Shown in pieces: positions 1-8,566 of a stretch of 64,000 nucleotides of DNA. Positions within the stretch are counted from its first letter, which is position 1. The number at the start of each line of letters is the position of its first letter. The stretch is from Bacillus sp. SA1-12 (lineage in GTDB: Bacteria; Bacillota; Bacilli; Bacillales; Bacillaceae), in NCBI RefSeq assembly GCF_000981385.1, contig NZ_LATZ01000014.1:1-64000 (forward strand), read 5' to 3'. The translations under genes were made by a program, and so were the position numbers. The notes beneath the pieces are model-generated. The model saw nothing but the letters and a program-made list of their open reading frames with translations, was not told where the DNA came from and ran no database searches.

Positions 1-438
1 GACTGTATCAAAGAATCTTTCAAGATCAATGTCGACTACCCAGTCATGACCATCATTCAGAATTTCCAGGCTTTTCATAATCGCCATCTCACAACTTCTT
101 TTTGGTCTGAAACCGTAACTGAATTCGCTGAACTGTTCTTCAAATATCGGGCTGAGAACTTGATGAATGGCTTGTTGAACTACTCTATCCACTACTGTTG
201 GTATTCCCAACTTGCGCATCTTTCCATTTCCTTTTGGGATCTCCACTCTTAAGGCAGCTTGTGGTTGGTATTTTCTTGTTCTGATGCGCTGACGCAGATC
301 ATCCTTATTCTCTTTCAGATATTGCTTTAGTTCGTCGACTGTTGCTCCATCGACCCCACTTGTACCTTTATTTTTATAGACACGTAAGTAAGCTTCATTC
401 ATATTTAGATTACTTAGAATCTGTTCTAAAAGTTCCAC
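1..438 (-). CDS. ltrA: Group II intron reverse transcriptase/maturase (LtrA-type), N-terminal 146 residues
   Basis: The open frame runs from a GTG at 438 off the left edge without a stop. AAGGAG lies 8 nt upstream of the GTG. The N-terminus carries reverse-transcriptase landmarks: a GTSGVDG motif, an IPKGNGKMRKLGIPTVVDRV block, a YGFRP motif, and WVVDIDLERFFDTV at the edge, which is the start of the first catalytic-Asp motif. The protein splices and mobilises the surrounding intron RNA. Only the N-terminal third is visible, so the catalytic YADD box and maturase domain cannot be checked. Confidence 0.88.
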   Translation of the reverse strand, partial: MELLEQILSNLNMNEAYLRVYKNKGTSGVDGATVDELKQYLKENKDDLRQRIRTRKYQPQAALRVEIPKGNGKMRKLGIPTVVDRVVQQAIHQVLSPIFEEQFSEFSYGFRPKRSCEMAIMKSLEILNDGHDWVVDIDLERFFDTV

Positions 439-938
439 ACTCGTTTCTCCTTCCCTCTCACGTAGTAAGTGATAGCTCCCTTTTGGATATCCTTTGAGAT
501 ACGCTCATACTTTTACCATTAACACATTCGGAGTTCGTCACTCACGCATTCGTGGTGTTGAAACACTATAAATTGTTCAGCCCTTCATGAATTTATTTCA
601 TTACTATGGCTTCTGCTGACTTCTTGCGACAAACCTTTTTTCGACTGTACTTCTGTACATCCGCAAGATCTCCCAGGGTAAGACAACTATCTTTCCTCTT
701 TTACTCGCCTGATTTACTCTACAAAGTTACGCACATCTTTTGGACTTTAACTTGCTTAGGAGTCTAATCCCTTTGTAGAGCCTTAGTATCAGATTTCTGT
801 TCGTCGAGTCAAGATTTTATTCCACGCTTCCTCCAGCCCTTACCTCACGATAAGTACCTTGCGCTTCCTTAGTGGTTGGTCGATGTGTACCCCCACAGTG
901 GACTTTCACCACCTAGATAGTTGCCATGCCTGGCACAC
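1..938 (-). mobile_element. Group II intron (probably class C), 5' part, runs off left edge
   Basis: Read on the minus strand, the intron appears to begin at 938 with the canonical GTGTG 5' end. The sequence that follows has the look of bacterial group II intron domain I, and a reverse-transcriptase gene starts at 438. Immediately upstream (939-962) is an intrinsic terminator hairpin, GGTTGC-TGCG-GCAACC, followed by a T run. Insertion just 3' of such a hairpin is the known behaviour of class C introns. The 3' end and exon junction lie outside the window. The boundary is read by eye from the GTGYG consensus and the domain I-like sequence. Confidence 0.8.
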
Positions 939-965
939 TAAGAAAAAGGTTGCCGCAGCAACCCA
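939..965 (-). terminator. Intrinsic terminator used as intron insertion site
   Basis: On the minus strand GGTTGC and GCAACC form a 6-bp stem with a TGCG loop followed by TTTTTCTTA, and the intron starts at the next base. The gene this terminator once served on the minus strand is not identifiable. Confidence 0.65.
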
Positions 966-988
966 CTCTTAAACTTTTGTTCGGATCA

Positions 989-1389
989 ATGAGAATTGAC
1001 GACTTCTATAAACCTCGTAATGAACCTACTGGATTTAGAAAACATTTATCTGTTTTAAAATCGATTGAAAAAGACGACATGTATAATCGGTTACTGTAAT
1101 TCGCCAGTATGAGAATGCTAGTGTTATACAACTTCATACCGATTGGGATGAAGCAGAAGATTTACCTATGGACCTACATCATCATATTACTTTTGAATTG
1201 TTTGTAGGTGAACAATATGATTGTCGGCTGGAACGGGCAGGAGGATCAACAGGATATTATACATGCAACTTCATTGTTTCCCCACCATTACCTGACGATA
1301 TTTCAAAGATGGACTTAGTTTTTAAAGAATATAGCGACCCCTTTAGAGAAAAGCCAACGGGTCTTGAAATTATTATTAATATAGAATAA
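989..1389 (+). pseudogene. Small conserved-looking gene broken by a frameshift
   Basis: An ATG at 989 opens a 36-codon frame that stops at 1097-1099. A second frame overlaps it around 1093 and continues through ATG 1168 to the stop at 1389. The joined product would be about 133 residues: basic and helical at the start, then a beta-rich part with a histidine cluster near 1171-1179 and a proline-rich PPLPDD stretch. A single-base indel near 1090-1100 would restore one frame. I do not recognise the family. The downstream part alone (from 1168, 73 aa) has no good ribosome-binding site, which supports decay rather than a separate gene. Confidence 0.5.
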
Positions 1390-1422
1390 TTAAATAACTG
1401 GAGCCTTAGTTTAAAAAGCCAA

Positions 1423-1456
1423 AACGAGATCTTCGATTGAAGATCTCGTTATTTTA
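1423..1456. terminator. Bidirectional intrinsic terminator
   Basis: A perfect 12-bp inverted repeat, AACGAGATCTTC / GAAGATCTCGTT with a GATT loop, is flanked by A-rich and T-rich tracts. It sits between the broken plus-strand gene (ends 1389) and the minus-strand uxuA-like gene (ends 1516), and probably serves both. Confidence 0.85.
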
Positions 1457-1515
1457 GGTACAAGCTGCTTTTTAGCAATTTCATTGTTCCGTGTGTATTA
1501 GTTTAATTCTCTGTT

Positions 1516-2514
1516 CTAGCCTTGTTTCACAATTTGTTTATTCCCTACTCCAGCATGTTTACCTGCTGCTTCCATTAATCCTTTAATATATCCAACACCG
1601 TATAAACGCCCTAATAGCTCATATCCTGGGTTAGAATTATCCTCTCCTTCCATTGTTGGCACATGATCAGGTCTAGCTGGTCCTTTGAAACCTACTTCAT
1701 AGTACGTTTTCATGGCTTCAAGCATATCCGTTTTTCCATCATCATGGAAGGTCTCTTCAAACTTTTCTGCTGTTCCTCGCACATCACGGAAATGGACAAA
1801 AAAGATTTTATCTTGCTCGGCAAAACGGCGAATAACAGAAGGTATATCCTCGCCGGCTGTTGCCAATGTGCCTTGACATAATGTAATTCCACTGTATTCG
1901 CTTGGAACTAAATCAATTGCACGCTGCAAGGCATCGGCATTTCGCAATATTCTTGATACCCCTCTTATTGGTGAAATCGGAGGGTCATCGGGATGTAATG
2001 CAAGTTTAACTTTCGCTTTTTCAGATATAGGCACAATTTGTTGAAGGAAATACTCCAGATTTCCCCACAACTGTTCTTCTGTAACTATACCTGCTTCAGT
2101 TAACTGTGCATTTTTCATTTGGGAATGATCATAACCAGATACAAGTGCACCACCTCTTGTACGGATCGTCGTCGAAGTACGAAACCAATTAAATTGCGCC
2201 ATGAAATTGTAGCATAATACTGGGATTCCTAAGGCCCCCATATTTGTTATAAATTCCTTCATTATTTCTATTTCTTCATTCCGCCCTGGTAGCCCCAGTT
2301 TAATTTTGTTCATTGGCGGGGCGGATTCAATAACCTCTAGCTTTAACCCAAAATCTTCAAACCTATTTTTCATATGCATGAGATTAACATATTCCCATGG
2401 TTTGTTCCCATTCTCTTTCTGTGGGAGCGGTCCTACCGCATGACCGATGCCCATTTGTTTCGCTAGATGCCATAATTGATTTGGTCGTGATGAAAAAAAC
2501 TCAGCTAATTGCAT
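1516..2514 (-). CDS. uxuA: Mannonate dehydratase family protein (UxuA-like)
   Basis: This is a TIM-barrel dehydratase of the UxuA family, whose members dehydrate D-mannonate to 2-keto-3-deoxygluconate in hexuronate catabolism. Diagnostic stretches are LALHPDDPP, GITLCQGT, FVHFRDVRG and ARPDHVPTMEG. These supply the His, Cys, His and Asp ligands expected for the active-site metal. At about 332 residues it is somewhat shorter than classical UxuA (about 355-395). The open frame extends to 2529, but GAGGTG is correctly spaced only for the ATG at 2514 (MQLAEFF). It is the last gene of an ABC-importer operon (5789 to 1516), so the enzyme probably acts on the imported sugar acid. A related sugar-acid dehydratase activity is possible. 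Confidence 0.85.
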   Translation of the reverse strand: MQLAEFFSSRPNQLWHLAKQMGIGHAVGPLPQKENGNKPWEYVNLMHMKNRFEDFGLKLEVIESAPPMNKIKLGLPGRNEEIEIMKEFITNMGALGIPVLCYNFMAQFNWFRTSTTIRTRGGALVSGYDHSQMKNAQLTEAGIVTEEQLWGNLEYFLQQIVPISEKAKVKLALHPDDPPISPIRGVSRILRNADALQRAIDLVPSEYSGITLCQGTLATAGEDIPSVIRRFAEQDKIFFVHFRDVRGTAEKFEETFHDDGKTDMLEAMKTYYEVGFKGPARPDHVPTMEGEDNSNPGYELLGRLYGVGYIKGLMEAAGKHAGVGNKQIVKQG

Positions 2515-2600
2515 AATCCTACACCTCATTCATTTAAATTAATAAAGTAATAGAGTTAACGAGAACTTGTGTATTAGCTCCCAAACTACATAGTTATCAA

Positions 2601-3893
2601 TTACTTTCCGCTAAGCTTAGCTGCAGTCGATGTTCCTAGTTCATTAATTTTTTCAAACGCTTCTTCTAAAGATTGTTGTCCATACATGACTGCTTGCATT
2701 TCTTTTTCATACGCTTGTACCCATTCAGACCATCCAGCAGGAGGTGGATAAAATGGGAGTGCTTTATCAATGGCCGTCTCCATCAACTTTTTACTTAAGA
2801 CATCCTTCGGTTCCAAGGTCGGCTCTAATTCCTTATAGATTTCTTCACTGAGTGGAATACCGCGAGTCAAACCAAGTACTTTTCCAGCTTCCATATCAGA
2901 AATAAACCATTTGACAAATTCCTTCGCCTTCTCTTTCTTCTTTGAAGTGGCACTTATACTTAAGAAAATAGTTGGTTGTGCCCATCCGCCTCCTGCAGGT
3001 CCTGTAGGAATATTAACAACCTCGACTTTACCAGGCATTAGTGATTCAAGTACGCTGACAGATCCAACCGTTGCATTTCTTGTCATAACCGTACCTGAAG
3101 CCATAGGATCTCCTTTTGGATCGTTCTCTAAGAAAGCAGTCTGTACATCAGGCGGTGGAACAATGCCTTCCTTCCGAAATTCCTCATGAATCTTTTGGAA
3201 TTCAAACCAAAGGTCTTTATCTAGGTTAAACTTATCGCCCTCAAGTACTGGTCCTTTTCCCATTGAGGTTTGATAGTATTGATACCAATCCCAACCAGAT
3301 GAATAATCATTAACTGGGTATTTTCCCTCTGGTAATTTCGACCGGGCATTTATACCAAAGTCAAAGTAATCCTCCCACGTCCAGTCTTTCTGCGGAAGCG
3401 GAATTCCTGCTGCTTCCAATTCAGCTTTATTAAACGCAAGACCTTGTCCATTATGACTGAGTGGGATGCCATATAGTTTTCCATCTATTTTTAAATTTTC
3501 AATGATTTTTGGATCAACAATTCCACTTAGGTCAATATCAGATAAGTCCTCCAAAGTACCTCTGCTAACATATTCATCCATGTAAGCGGAGTCCATTTGC
3601 AAAATATCAGTCATCGATTTCGATGCCGCCAAAGTCGGCAATTTGCTCCAATATCCATCCCAAGCTAAGTACTCAGGTTTAAATTTAACGTCCGGGTTCT
3701 GCTCGGTGTATATGTCCAATGCTTTCAAAGTTGCATCATGGCGTTCTTGTGGTCCCCACCACATGATGCTAAGAGTCCCGTCTGCCCCACTGCCGGACGT
3801 CTCCTTTTTATTTCCAGAACAGGCGGATAATAACAACAACAAAACAACCATAAATACAGTCAAGCTTTTGTACCAAAAACGATGACTTTTCAT
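2601..3893 (-). CDS. ABC transporter sugar-binding lipoprotein (family 1 SBP)
   Basis: The 430-residue precursor starts with a lipoprotein signal peptide ending LLSAC, with lipid-modified Cys25. An S/G-rich linker and a SIMWWGPQERHD start of the mature domain follow, as in the carbohydrate-binding family SBP_bac_1 (UgpB/MalE type). It would sit on the outer face of the membrane and deliver a sugar or oligosaccharide to the two permeases encoded just upstream. An AAGGGG ribosome-binding site precedes the ATG. It lies third in the operon between permease 2 and uxuA. No ATPase gene is present, so a shared MsmX-type ATPase is probably recruited, as is usual in Bacillus. The substrate cannot be read from sequence. 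Confidence 0.9.
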   Translation of the reverse strand: MKSHRFWYKSLTVFMVVLLLLLSACSGNKKETSGSGADGTLSIMWWGPQERHDATLKALDIYTEQNPDVKFKPEYLAWDGYWSKLPTLAASKSMTDILQMDSAYMDEYVSRGTLEDLSDIDLSGIVDPKIIENLKIDGKLYGIPLSHNGQGLAFNKAELEAAGIPLPQKDWTWEDYFDFGINARSKLPEGKYPVNDYSSGWDWYQYYQTSMGKGPVLEGDKFNLDKDLWFEFQKIHEEFRKEGIVPPPDVQTAFLENDPKGDPMASGTVMTRNATVGSVSVLESLMPGKVEVVNIPTGPAGGGWAQPTIFLSISATSKKKEKAKEFVKWFISDMEAGKVLGLTRGIPLSEEIYKELEPTLEPKDVLSKKLMETAIDKALPFYPPPAGWSEWVQAYEKEMQAVMYGQQSLEEAFEKINELGTSTAAKLSGK

Positions 3894-3933
3894 TCTCTAA
3901 AATCCCCTTTCTAACTTAGATATTTTTAATCTA

Positions 3934-4773
3934 CTAACCTTTCAAACCAGTGGTTGTAATTCCCTCAATAAAATGCTTTTGTGCAAAGAAAAACAACAAA
4001 GCTGAAGGCAGGATAGAAAGCAAGGACATCGCTAGAAGCTGACCCCATTGAACTTCAAATTGGTCAACAAACATCTTTAATGCCAATCCAACGGTATATT
4101 TGTCGATCGAGCTTAAATAGAGAATCTGACCAAAGAAATCGTCCCAGCTCCAGATAAAAGTAAAGATTGCCACCGTAACCAATGACGGTTTCAGCAATGG
4201 AAAGATAATTTTAAAGAAAATTCCATACACAGAGGCTCCATCCATCTTTGCGGCCTCATCCAGTTCCCTTGGAATACCTCTAATAAATTGAACGAGCAGA
4301 AAGACAAAAAATGCACCCCCGCCGAAGAAATGAGGCAGGATCAATGGAATATAGCTATTCACTAAACCAAACGTATTGTACATAATATATTGTGGAATGA
4401 CGGTTACTTGTGAAGGTAACATCATGGTTAAAAGTAGAATCGAGAACCAAAATCCACGCAGTTTAAAATTTAAACGTGCAAAGCCATATGCAACGATTGC
4501 ACTGGTAAATACGGAACCAAGCACACTCCATAACTCCATTAACAGTGTATTGGTAAAGAAGTGGGTAAAGGAGTATTCGCTAGTGGCCATCCAGCCTTTT
4601 GTGTAATTTTCCCACATTGGGACTTTTGGCCAGATGGTAGCCAAGCTCAATTCTTCCGTTTTCTTTAAAGAAGCCCCTACCCACCAAAAGACCGGATACA
4701 TCATAATCAATGACATTAAGATTAATACTGCATGGTTAATTATTTTAGAAACTTTTAAGTGGGAAGTGTTCAT
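3934..4773 (-). CDS. ABC sugar transporter permease, MalG type
   Basis: This inner-membrane permease has about six transmembrane segments and a C-proximal EAA loop (ELDEAAKMDGASVYGIFFKI) that contacts the ATPase. It ends with the family's usual KHFIEGITTTGLKG. The open frame extends to 4809. The ATG at 4773 overlaps the upstream stop as ATGA and has GGGAG before it, so translationally coupled initiation at 4773 (MNTSHLK) is preferred. It pairs with the MalF-type permease encoded immediately upstream. Confidence 0.9.
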   Translation of the reverse strand: MNTSHLKVSKIINHAVLILMSLIMMYPVFWWVGASLKKTEELSLATIWPKVPMWENYTKGWMATSEYSFTHFFTNTLLMELWSVLGSVFTSAIVAYGFARLNFKLRGFWFSILLLTMMLPSQVTVIPQYIMYNTFGLVNSYIPLILPHFFGGGAFFVFLLVQFIRGIPRELDEAAKMDGASVYGIFFKIIFPLLKPSLVTVAIFTFIWSWDDFFGQILYLSSIDKYTVGLALKMFVDQFEVQWGQLLAMSLLSILPSALLFFFAQKHFIEGITTTGLKG

Positions 4774-5789
4774 CTGGTATCTCTCCCATCTGATTCGTAA
4801 AATACCCAATAGCGGGATACAAGAAAGTTAATTGCAGTCAGAACAGCAACAATAACAAGTAAAATCCATGCAAGTGCAGATGCATATCCCATCTGATAAT
4901 GTTTAAAAGCCTGTTCAAATAGGAAAAGCGCATACGTATAGGTAGAGTTAACAGGACCGCCTTTCGTAATAATGAACGCCTGTGTGAACATTTGGAATGA
5001 ACCGATCACACCTAGCACAAGGTTGAAAAACATGACAGGAGACAGCATTGGCAGCGTAATATGAAAAAATTTCTTAATGTTCCCTGCGCCGTCAACAGAT
5101 GCGGATTCGTACAAATCCTGAGGGATCTGTTTCAAACCAGCCAAGAAAATGACCATCGTAGATCCGAATTGCCATGTGGTCAAAAGAATCAGAGTCCCTA
5201 ATGATGTTTCAGGGTTTGCAATCCAACCAACTCCCTCGATACCGAACCAACTTAAAACATGATTCACATACCCATCGGCGCCAAACATATTTCTCCATAA
5301 GACGGCAACGGCAACACTTGTACCAATCAAGGATGGAAAATAGATGGCTGTTCGGTACAAGCTCATCCCCTTCAAATTCTTATTAAGCAGCATCGCTACC
5401 ATTAAGGAGAAAAACAGTTTCAAAGGTACTGAAATGATAACGAAGGCAAAAGTAACTGTAAGAGATTTATAAAACAAATCATCGTTAAAGAAAATATTTG
5501 AGTAGTTTTGTCCCCCTACCCAGACTGGATCATCAAGCAATGAGTATTCCGTAAAGGATAAATAAATTGATTGTGCCATCGGCCATAACGTAAGGAGTAA
5601 AAAACCGATCAACCATGGTGATATAAAAATATAGCCTGCTAAATTTGTTTCATTCGTTCTTCTTTTTGTCCTTTGCATTACCCTTGACCACAGTGTCGGC
5701 TTGCTTGTGTTTATCTCTAAGTTAGCCTCTCCATTTTGTAAAGAAACGTTTGACATTTGCACCGAGGCTTTTGTATTAAGTTTCTTCAT
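4770..5789 (-). CDS. ABC sugar transporter permease, MalF type
   Basis: This 339-residue permease has an unusually long, polar N-terminal extension of about 45 residues before the first transmembrane helix (GYIFISPWLIGFLLLTLWP). About six helices follow, with the EAA motif at DLYESASVDGAGNIKKFFHI. It is the first gene of the operon permease-permease-SBP-uxuA. GGAG lies 8 nt before the ATG. A cre-like site about 55 nt upstream suggests CcpA-mediated catabolite repression. Confidence 0.9.
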   Translation of the reverse strand: MKKLNTKASVQMSNVSLQNGEANLEINTSKPTLWSRVMQRTKRRTNETNLAGYIFISPWLIGFLLLTLWPMAQSIYLSFTEYSLLDDPVWVGGQNYSNIFFNDDLFYKSLTVTFAFVIISVPLKLFFSLMVAMLLNKNLKGMSLYRTAIYFPSLIGTSVAVAVLWRNMFGADGYVNHVLSWFGIEGVGWIANPETSLGTLILLTTWQFGSTMVIFLAGLKQIPQDLYESASVDGAGNIKKFFHITLPMLSPVMFFNLVLGVIGSFQMFTQAFIITKGGPVNSTYTYALFLFEQAFKHYQMGYASALAWILLVIVAVLTAINFLVSRYWVFYESDGRDTR

Positions 5790-5843
5790 CCAGCTTGCTC
5801 CATCTCCTTTCAGTTTTTAATTTCTCCTCATAGAAAATCATAA

Positions 5844-5857
5844 TAAAAGCGCTTACA
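5844..5857. promoter_or_regulatory. cre-like site (CcpA) upstream of the ABC/uxuA operon
   Basis: TAAAAGCGCTTACA matches the Bacillus cre consensus TGWAANCGNTNWCA at 13 of 14 positions and is nearly palindromic around GCGC. It lies 55 nt before the first permease start, a position suited to repression. Confidence 0.6.
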
Positions 5858-5923
5858 ATAGCACATGTGAAAATATTAAGAAATTGTTTGTTTTTTTAGA
5901 ATGTTTAAATAATTTTTAAGACT

Positions 5924-5972
5924 CAATAAAAAAAGAAAAGAGCCAAAGATTCTAAAAAGAATTTTTGACTCT
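5924..5972 (-). terminator. Intrinsic terminator, minus direction
   Basis: On the minus strand an imperfect hairpin (AGAGTC...ATTCT / AGAAT...GGCTCT) is followed by a run of T. It separates the gntR transcription unit (ends 6309) from the ABC operon promoter. Confidence 0.6.
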
Positions 5973-6110
5973 ACTAAAAGTAGATTAAACTAGTAAATGA
6001 CTTGTTTATGTATTTGCTTTTCTAAACAAGAATTAAACTTTTTTTCAATATTACTAAAAAGCTTTCGCTTAGAAGGAAAAAAAGCTAGCAGTTTCCAAGT
6101 GCCCAAGTTA

Positions 6111-6206
6111 TTAAGAATACATTATGCATCCTAACGTAGCTGCTGAATTAGTCATATGGCCAACAGATTGAATTGGCATCACTGATAAGACAATGACGCA
6201 CGTCAT
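6111..6206 (-). CDS. Possible 31-residue small ORF
   Basis: A GGAG precedes an ATG at 6206 that opens a 31-codon frame ending at 6111. The product is moderately hydrophobic with no recognisable motif. It lies between gntR (ends 6309) and the terminator at 5924-5972, so it could be the tail of the gntR transcript. It may equally be a decayed gene fragment. Confidence 0.2.
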   Translation of the reverse strand: MTCVIVLSVMPIQSVGHMTNSAATLGCIMYS

Positions 6207-6308
6207 ATGTTTCACTCCTTTAATACTGCCCATCCCCTGAGATTCTCCAGGAACTCTCCCAGTCGATAGCCTTTACTCTTCAGATTGGTTATTTCTTGCA
6301 TGAAAAAT

Positions 6309-6956
6309 CTATTCTAAATGAATCAACTTGTATGACTTCATATGATCAATGAATGTTTTTTCGGCTTTTTCCGTATCCCCTGTTTTTAATACGTCTATTA
6401 AAGCAAGATGCCCCTCTACCAGTTTATCAGTAGAGCGGTGCTTATTGGATATAGCCATAAACCTCATTACTTTAGTTTTCATATTATTCCATAATTCTAA
6501 TACTGCATGGTTATTGCAGCGTTCATAAAAATAACCGTGAAATTCCATATCGTGCTCTACCATTTTAAACACGTCATTTCGTTGAATAGCCTGGTCCATG
6601 AGTTGAATAATGTCCTTTAAATGATCAAAATCGCATTCTTTCAGATGTGGCATTGATTCTCTGACAGCAAATCCCTCAATCATTTCACGTAAAACAAAAA
6701 TATCTTTTACTTCCTTGGAGGTAATATTTGAGACAACAGATCCTTTGTTTTGTTTTCCGATAATTAGCCCTTCCTGTTTTAGACGTTCTAACGCCTCTCT
6801 TACAGGAGCTTGACTGACTTGAAACCTTTTTGCAATTTCTAAAACAGGAAGCCGGGTTCCTGGAGGAAGCTGAATTTCAAGAATCTCCTTTTTTATCGTC
6901 ATATAAATTAGTTCACTTATCGAATTGTAATGAATCGGTTGTTGGTTGTTAGACAT
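6309..6956 (-). CDS. GntR-family transcriptional regulator, FCD (FadR) subfamily
   Basis: Residues about 10-75 form the GntR winged helix (LPVLEIAKRFQVSQAPVREA, then LERLKQEGLI and a GSVVSN wing). The rest is an all-helical FCD effector domain with metal-ligand candidates in EHDMEFH and EGHLALID. Such regulators typically respond to uronates, gluconate or other organic acids. The frame opens with GTG at 6965, but GGAGAT abuts it, so the ATG at 6956 (MSNNQQ) is preferred. Its neighbours are all sugar-acid genes. A TTATCGAT-type motif at 6977-6995 upstream may be an autoregulatory operator. Confidence 0.88.
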   Translation of the reverse strand: MSNNQQPIHYNSISELIYMTIKKEILEIQLPPGTRLPVLEIAKRFQVSQAPVREALERLKQEGLIIGKQNKGSVVSNITSKEVKDIFVLREMIEGFAVRESMPHLKECDFDHLKDIIQLMDQAIQRNDVFKMVEHDMEFHGYFYERCNNHAVLELWNNMKTKVMRFMAISNKHRSTDKLVEGHLALIDVLKTGDTEKAEKTFIDHMKSYKLIHLE

Positions 6957-6976
6957 TATTCTCACATCTCCAATTA

Positions 6977-6995
6977 TTATCGATTATCGTTAATA
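6977..6995. promoter_or_regulatory. Candidate GntR operator (ATTATCGATTATCG motif)
   Basis: ATTATCGATTATCGTTAAT lies 21 nt upstream of the gntR start. Its first 14 bases match the reverse complement of the repeated TTATCGATAATCGAT block at 9886-9909. A shared motif in front of two regulator genes suggests binding by the GntR protein, but this is inference. Confidence 0.4.
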
Positions 6996-7521
6996 CGCAC
7001 TTATATCTATTGTAGTTATCTTTTTTTTATTTGTACACCATTTACCTAGTCTTATCCTTGGTGATGTTGTTTCTTTTTCCTCTTCAAAGGATCAATCTTA
7101 GATAATCTCAACAATATTTATTAGATTTCTAGTACGAGAGGTATAGCAGGACGGACATTTCTACTTTTTTCCCTAGACACAAGCGTTTTACAATGCTTTG
7201 GCTTACTTGTTTTTCATGCTCATATTATACCTCACTACTTCTCGCAGCTTTTTTCTCCAAATCATACAAAAAACGCGAACGAATTGCTAGATGAATTTAT
7301 TATTGAATGGTTTGTTTTTTAAATATAAATATTGATTGAAAAAAACTAGTGTGAAAAAATTATGAATTATAAAATAACTTCTTAAAATACTCGCATCGAC
7401 AAAAAGGTGAATCTCCTTAAAAATTAGACATAAGACATGGCAGTAGCAAAAATGTCACCGCATCATGCTATAAGCAATTGGGTGCGGAAAAAGATAAAAC
7501 AAGAGGAAGAGGTGCTTTTGC
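6996..7521. other. Intergenic stretch without recognisable gene
   Basis: This AT-rich spacer lies between divergent gntR and the RraA-family gene. I see no open frame with a ribosome-binding site apart from the AGAGGTG that serves the gene at 7522. Promoters for both directions must lie here, but none is clear enough to assign. Confidence 0.5.
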
Positions 7522-8442
7522 ATGGATTTAGTAAAAAATAGGTTTGACAATCGCGAAGACATTATTCAATTAACACCACTATGGAAAGGCGAACGTTTTG
7601 AAAACGGTCGTCCTAAGGTTTCAGACGATATTCTTCGCAGGATCCGCAAAATAAATTTAGAGGAAGCATGGGGTCCGCTTTGGCACAGGGGGTATACGTA
7701 CCAATTTGAAGGAGATTTTAAAATCATCCATCCTGAAAAAACTATAGTAGGTCGTGCAGTCACTGCTGTGATGGTACCAAAACGACCTGACCTACACGAG
7801 GCGCTGCTTAACTATGGACATGAGCATGAAGGAAGAAAAGGCTTTTTTAATCAATGGGTGATCGATTCTCTTGTAGAAGATGATGTTGTGGTTGTTGATA
7901 TGTTCGATAAAATTTTTCAAGGAACATATGTTGGAGGAAACCTTTCAACCGCTATCTCTACACGAACAAAAAGAGGCGGAGCAGTTATTTGGGGAGGTAT
8001 TCGCGACATTCAGCAAATTGAAGAAATTGATAACATCAATGTTTACTATCGTGGTAGTGACCCTACAGCAATTAATGATGTCACTATGGTTGGTATGAAT
8101 GTTCCCGCTCGTATAGGCAAGGCAATTTGTCTTCCCGGTGACGTTGTACTTGGGACACCAAGCGGTGTTATTTTTATTCCAGCACACTTAGCTGAGGAGA
8201 CAGTTGTGCAAGCGGAAAAATCCCAAGTGCGTGATATTTTTGGCTTTATACGTTTAAAAGAAGGTGTTTATAGTACTGCACAAATTGATGCTTCTTGGAC
8301 AGTTTCGCTATGGCAAGACTTTACAAACTGGTTTAATCAAGCTGAAGAAGCAGCTGAATACCAGCATCTAACATGGGATAAAGAGATTGAAGCAGCACAT
8401 AAATTAGAAGAAGAAGGTCCCGCTAACGACGTTCGTTTATAA
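7522..8442 (+). CDS. RraA-family protein (HMG/oxaloacetate aldolase-like)
   Basis: The 306-residue protein carries the RraA/HMG-aldolase fold signature: a GRAVTA strand, then RGGAVIWGGIRD, where the Arg-Asp pair and glycines form the pyruvate and metal site. PARIGKAICLPGDVVLGTPSGV follows. Members include 4-hydroxy-4-methyl-2-oxoglutarate aldolases and sugar-acid enzymes; others inhibit RNase E. It is longer than simple RraA (about 160-230 aa), with an added C-terminal helical segment of about 70 residues. The context of sugar-acid genes favours a lyase or decarboxylase role. AGAGGTG lies 8 nt before the ATG, and the gene stands alone with a strong terminator. Confidence 0.82.
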   Translation: MDLVKNRFDNREDIIQLTPLWKGERFENGRPKVSDDILRRIRKINLEEAWGPLWHRGYTYQFEGDFKIIHPEKTIVGRAVTAVMVPKRPDLHEALLNYGHEHEGRKGFFNQWVIDSLVEDDVVVVDMFDKIFQGTYVGGNLSTAISTRTKRGGAVIWGGIRDIQQIEEIDNINVYYRGSDPTAINDVTMVGMNVPARIGKAICLPGDVVLGTPSGVIFIPAHLAEETVVQAEKSQVRDIFGFIRLKEGVYSTAQIDASWTVSLWQDFTNWFNQAEEAAEYQHLTWDKEIEAAHKLEEEGPANDVRL

Positions 8443-8464
8443 TATATACCTACCTTAGAAAGCT

Positions 8465-8524
8465 AAAGGGTCAAGTCCCCCAAACCAATTGGTGTTTATT
8501 AGGGGACTTGACCCTTTTTTTTAA
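8465..8524 (+). terminator. Strong intrinsic terminator
   Basis: A 16-bp stem, AAAGGGTCAAGTCCCC / GGGGACTTGACCCTTT, with a 21-nt loop that can itself pair, is followed by a T run. It ends the RraA-family transcript. The A-rich 5' flank could also terminate the convergent araC gene. Confidence 0.9.
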
Positions 8525-8566
8525 AAAAATCCTTTTTAGTCTATATTACTGAAAAGGATAAAAGTA

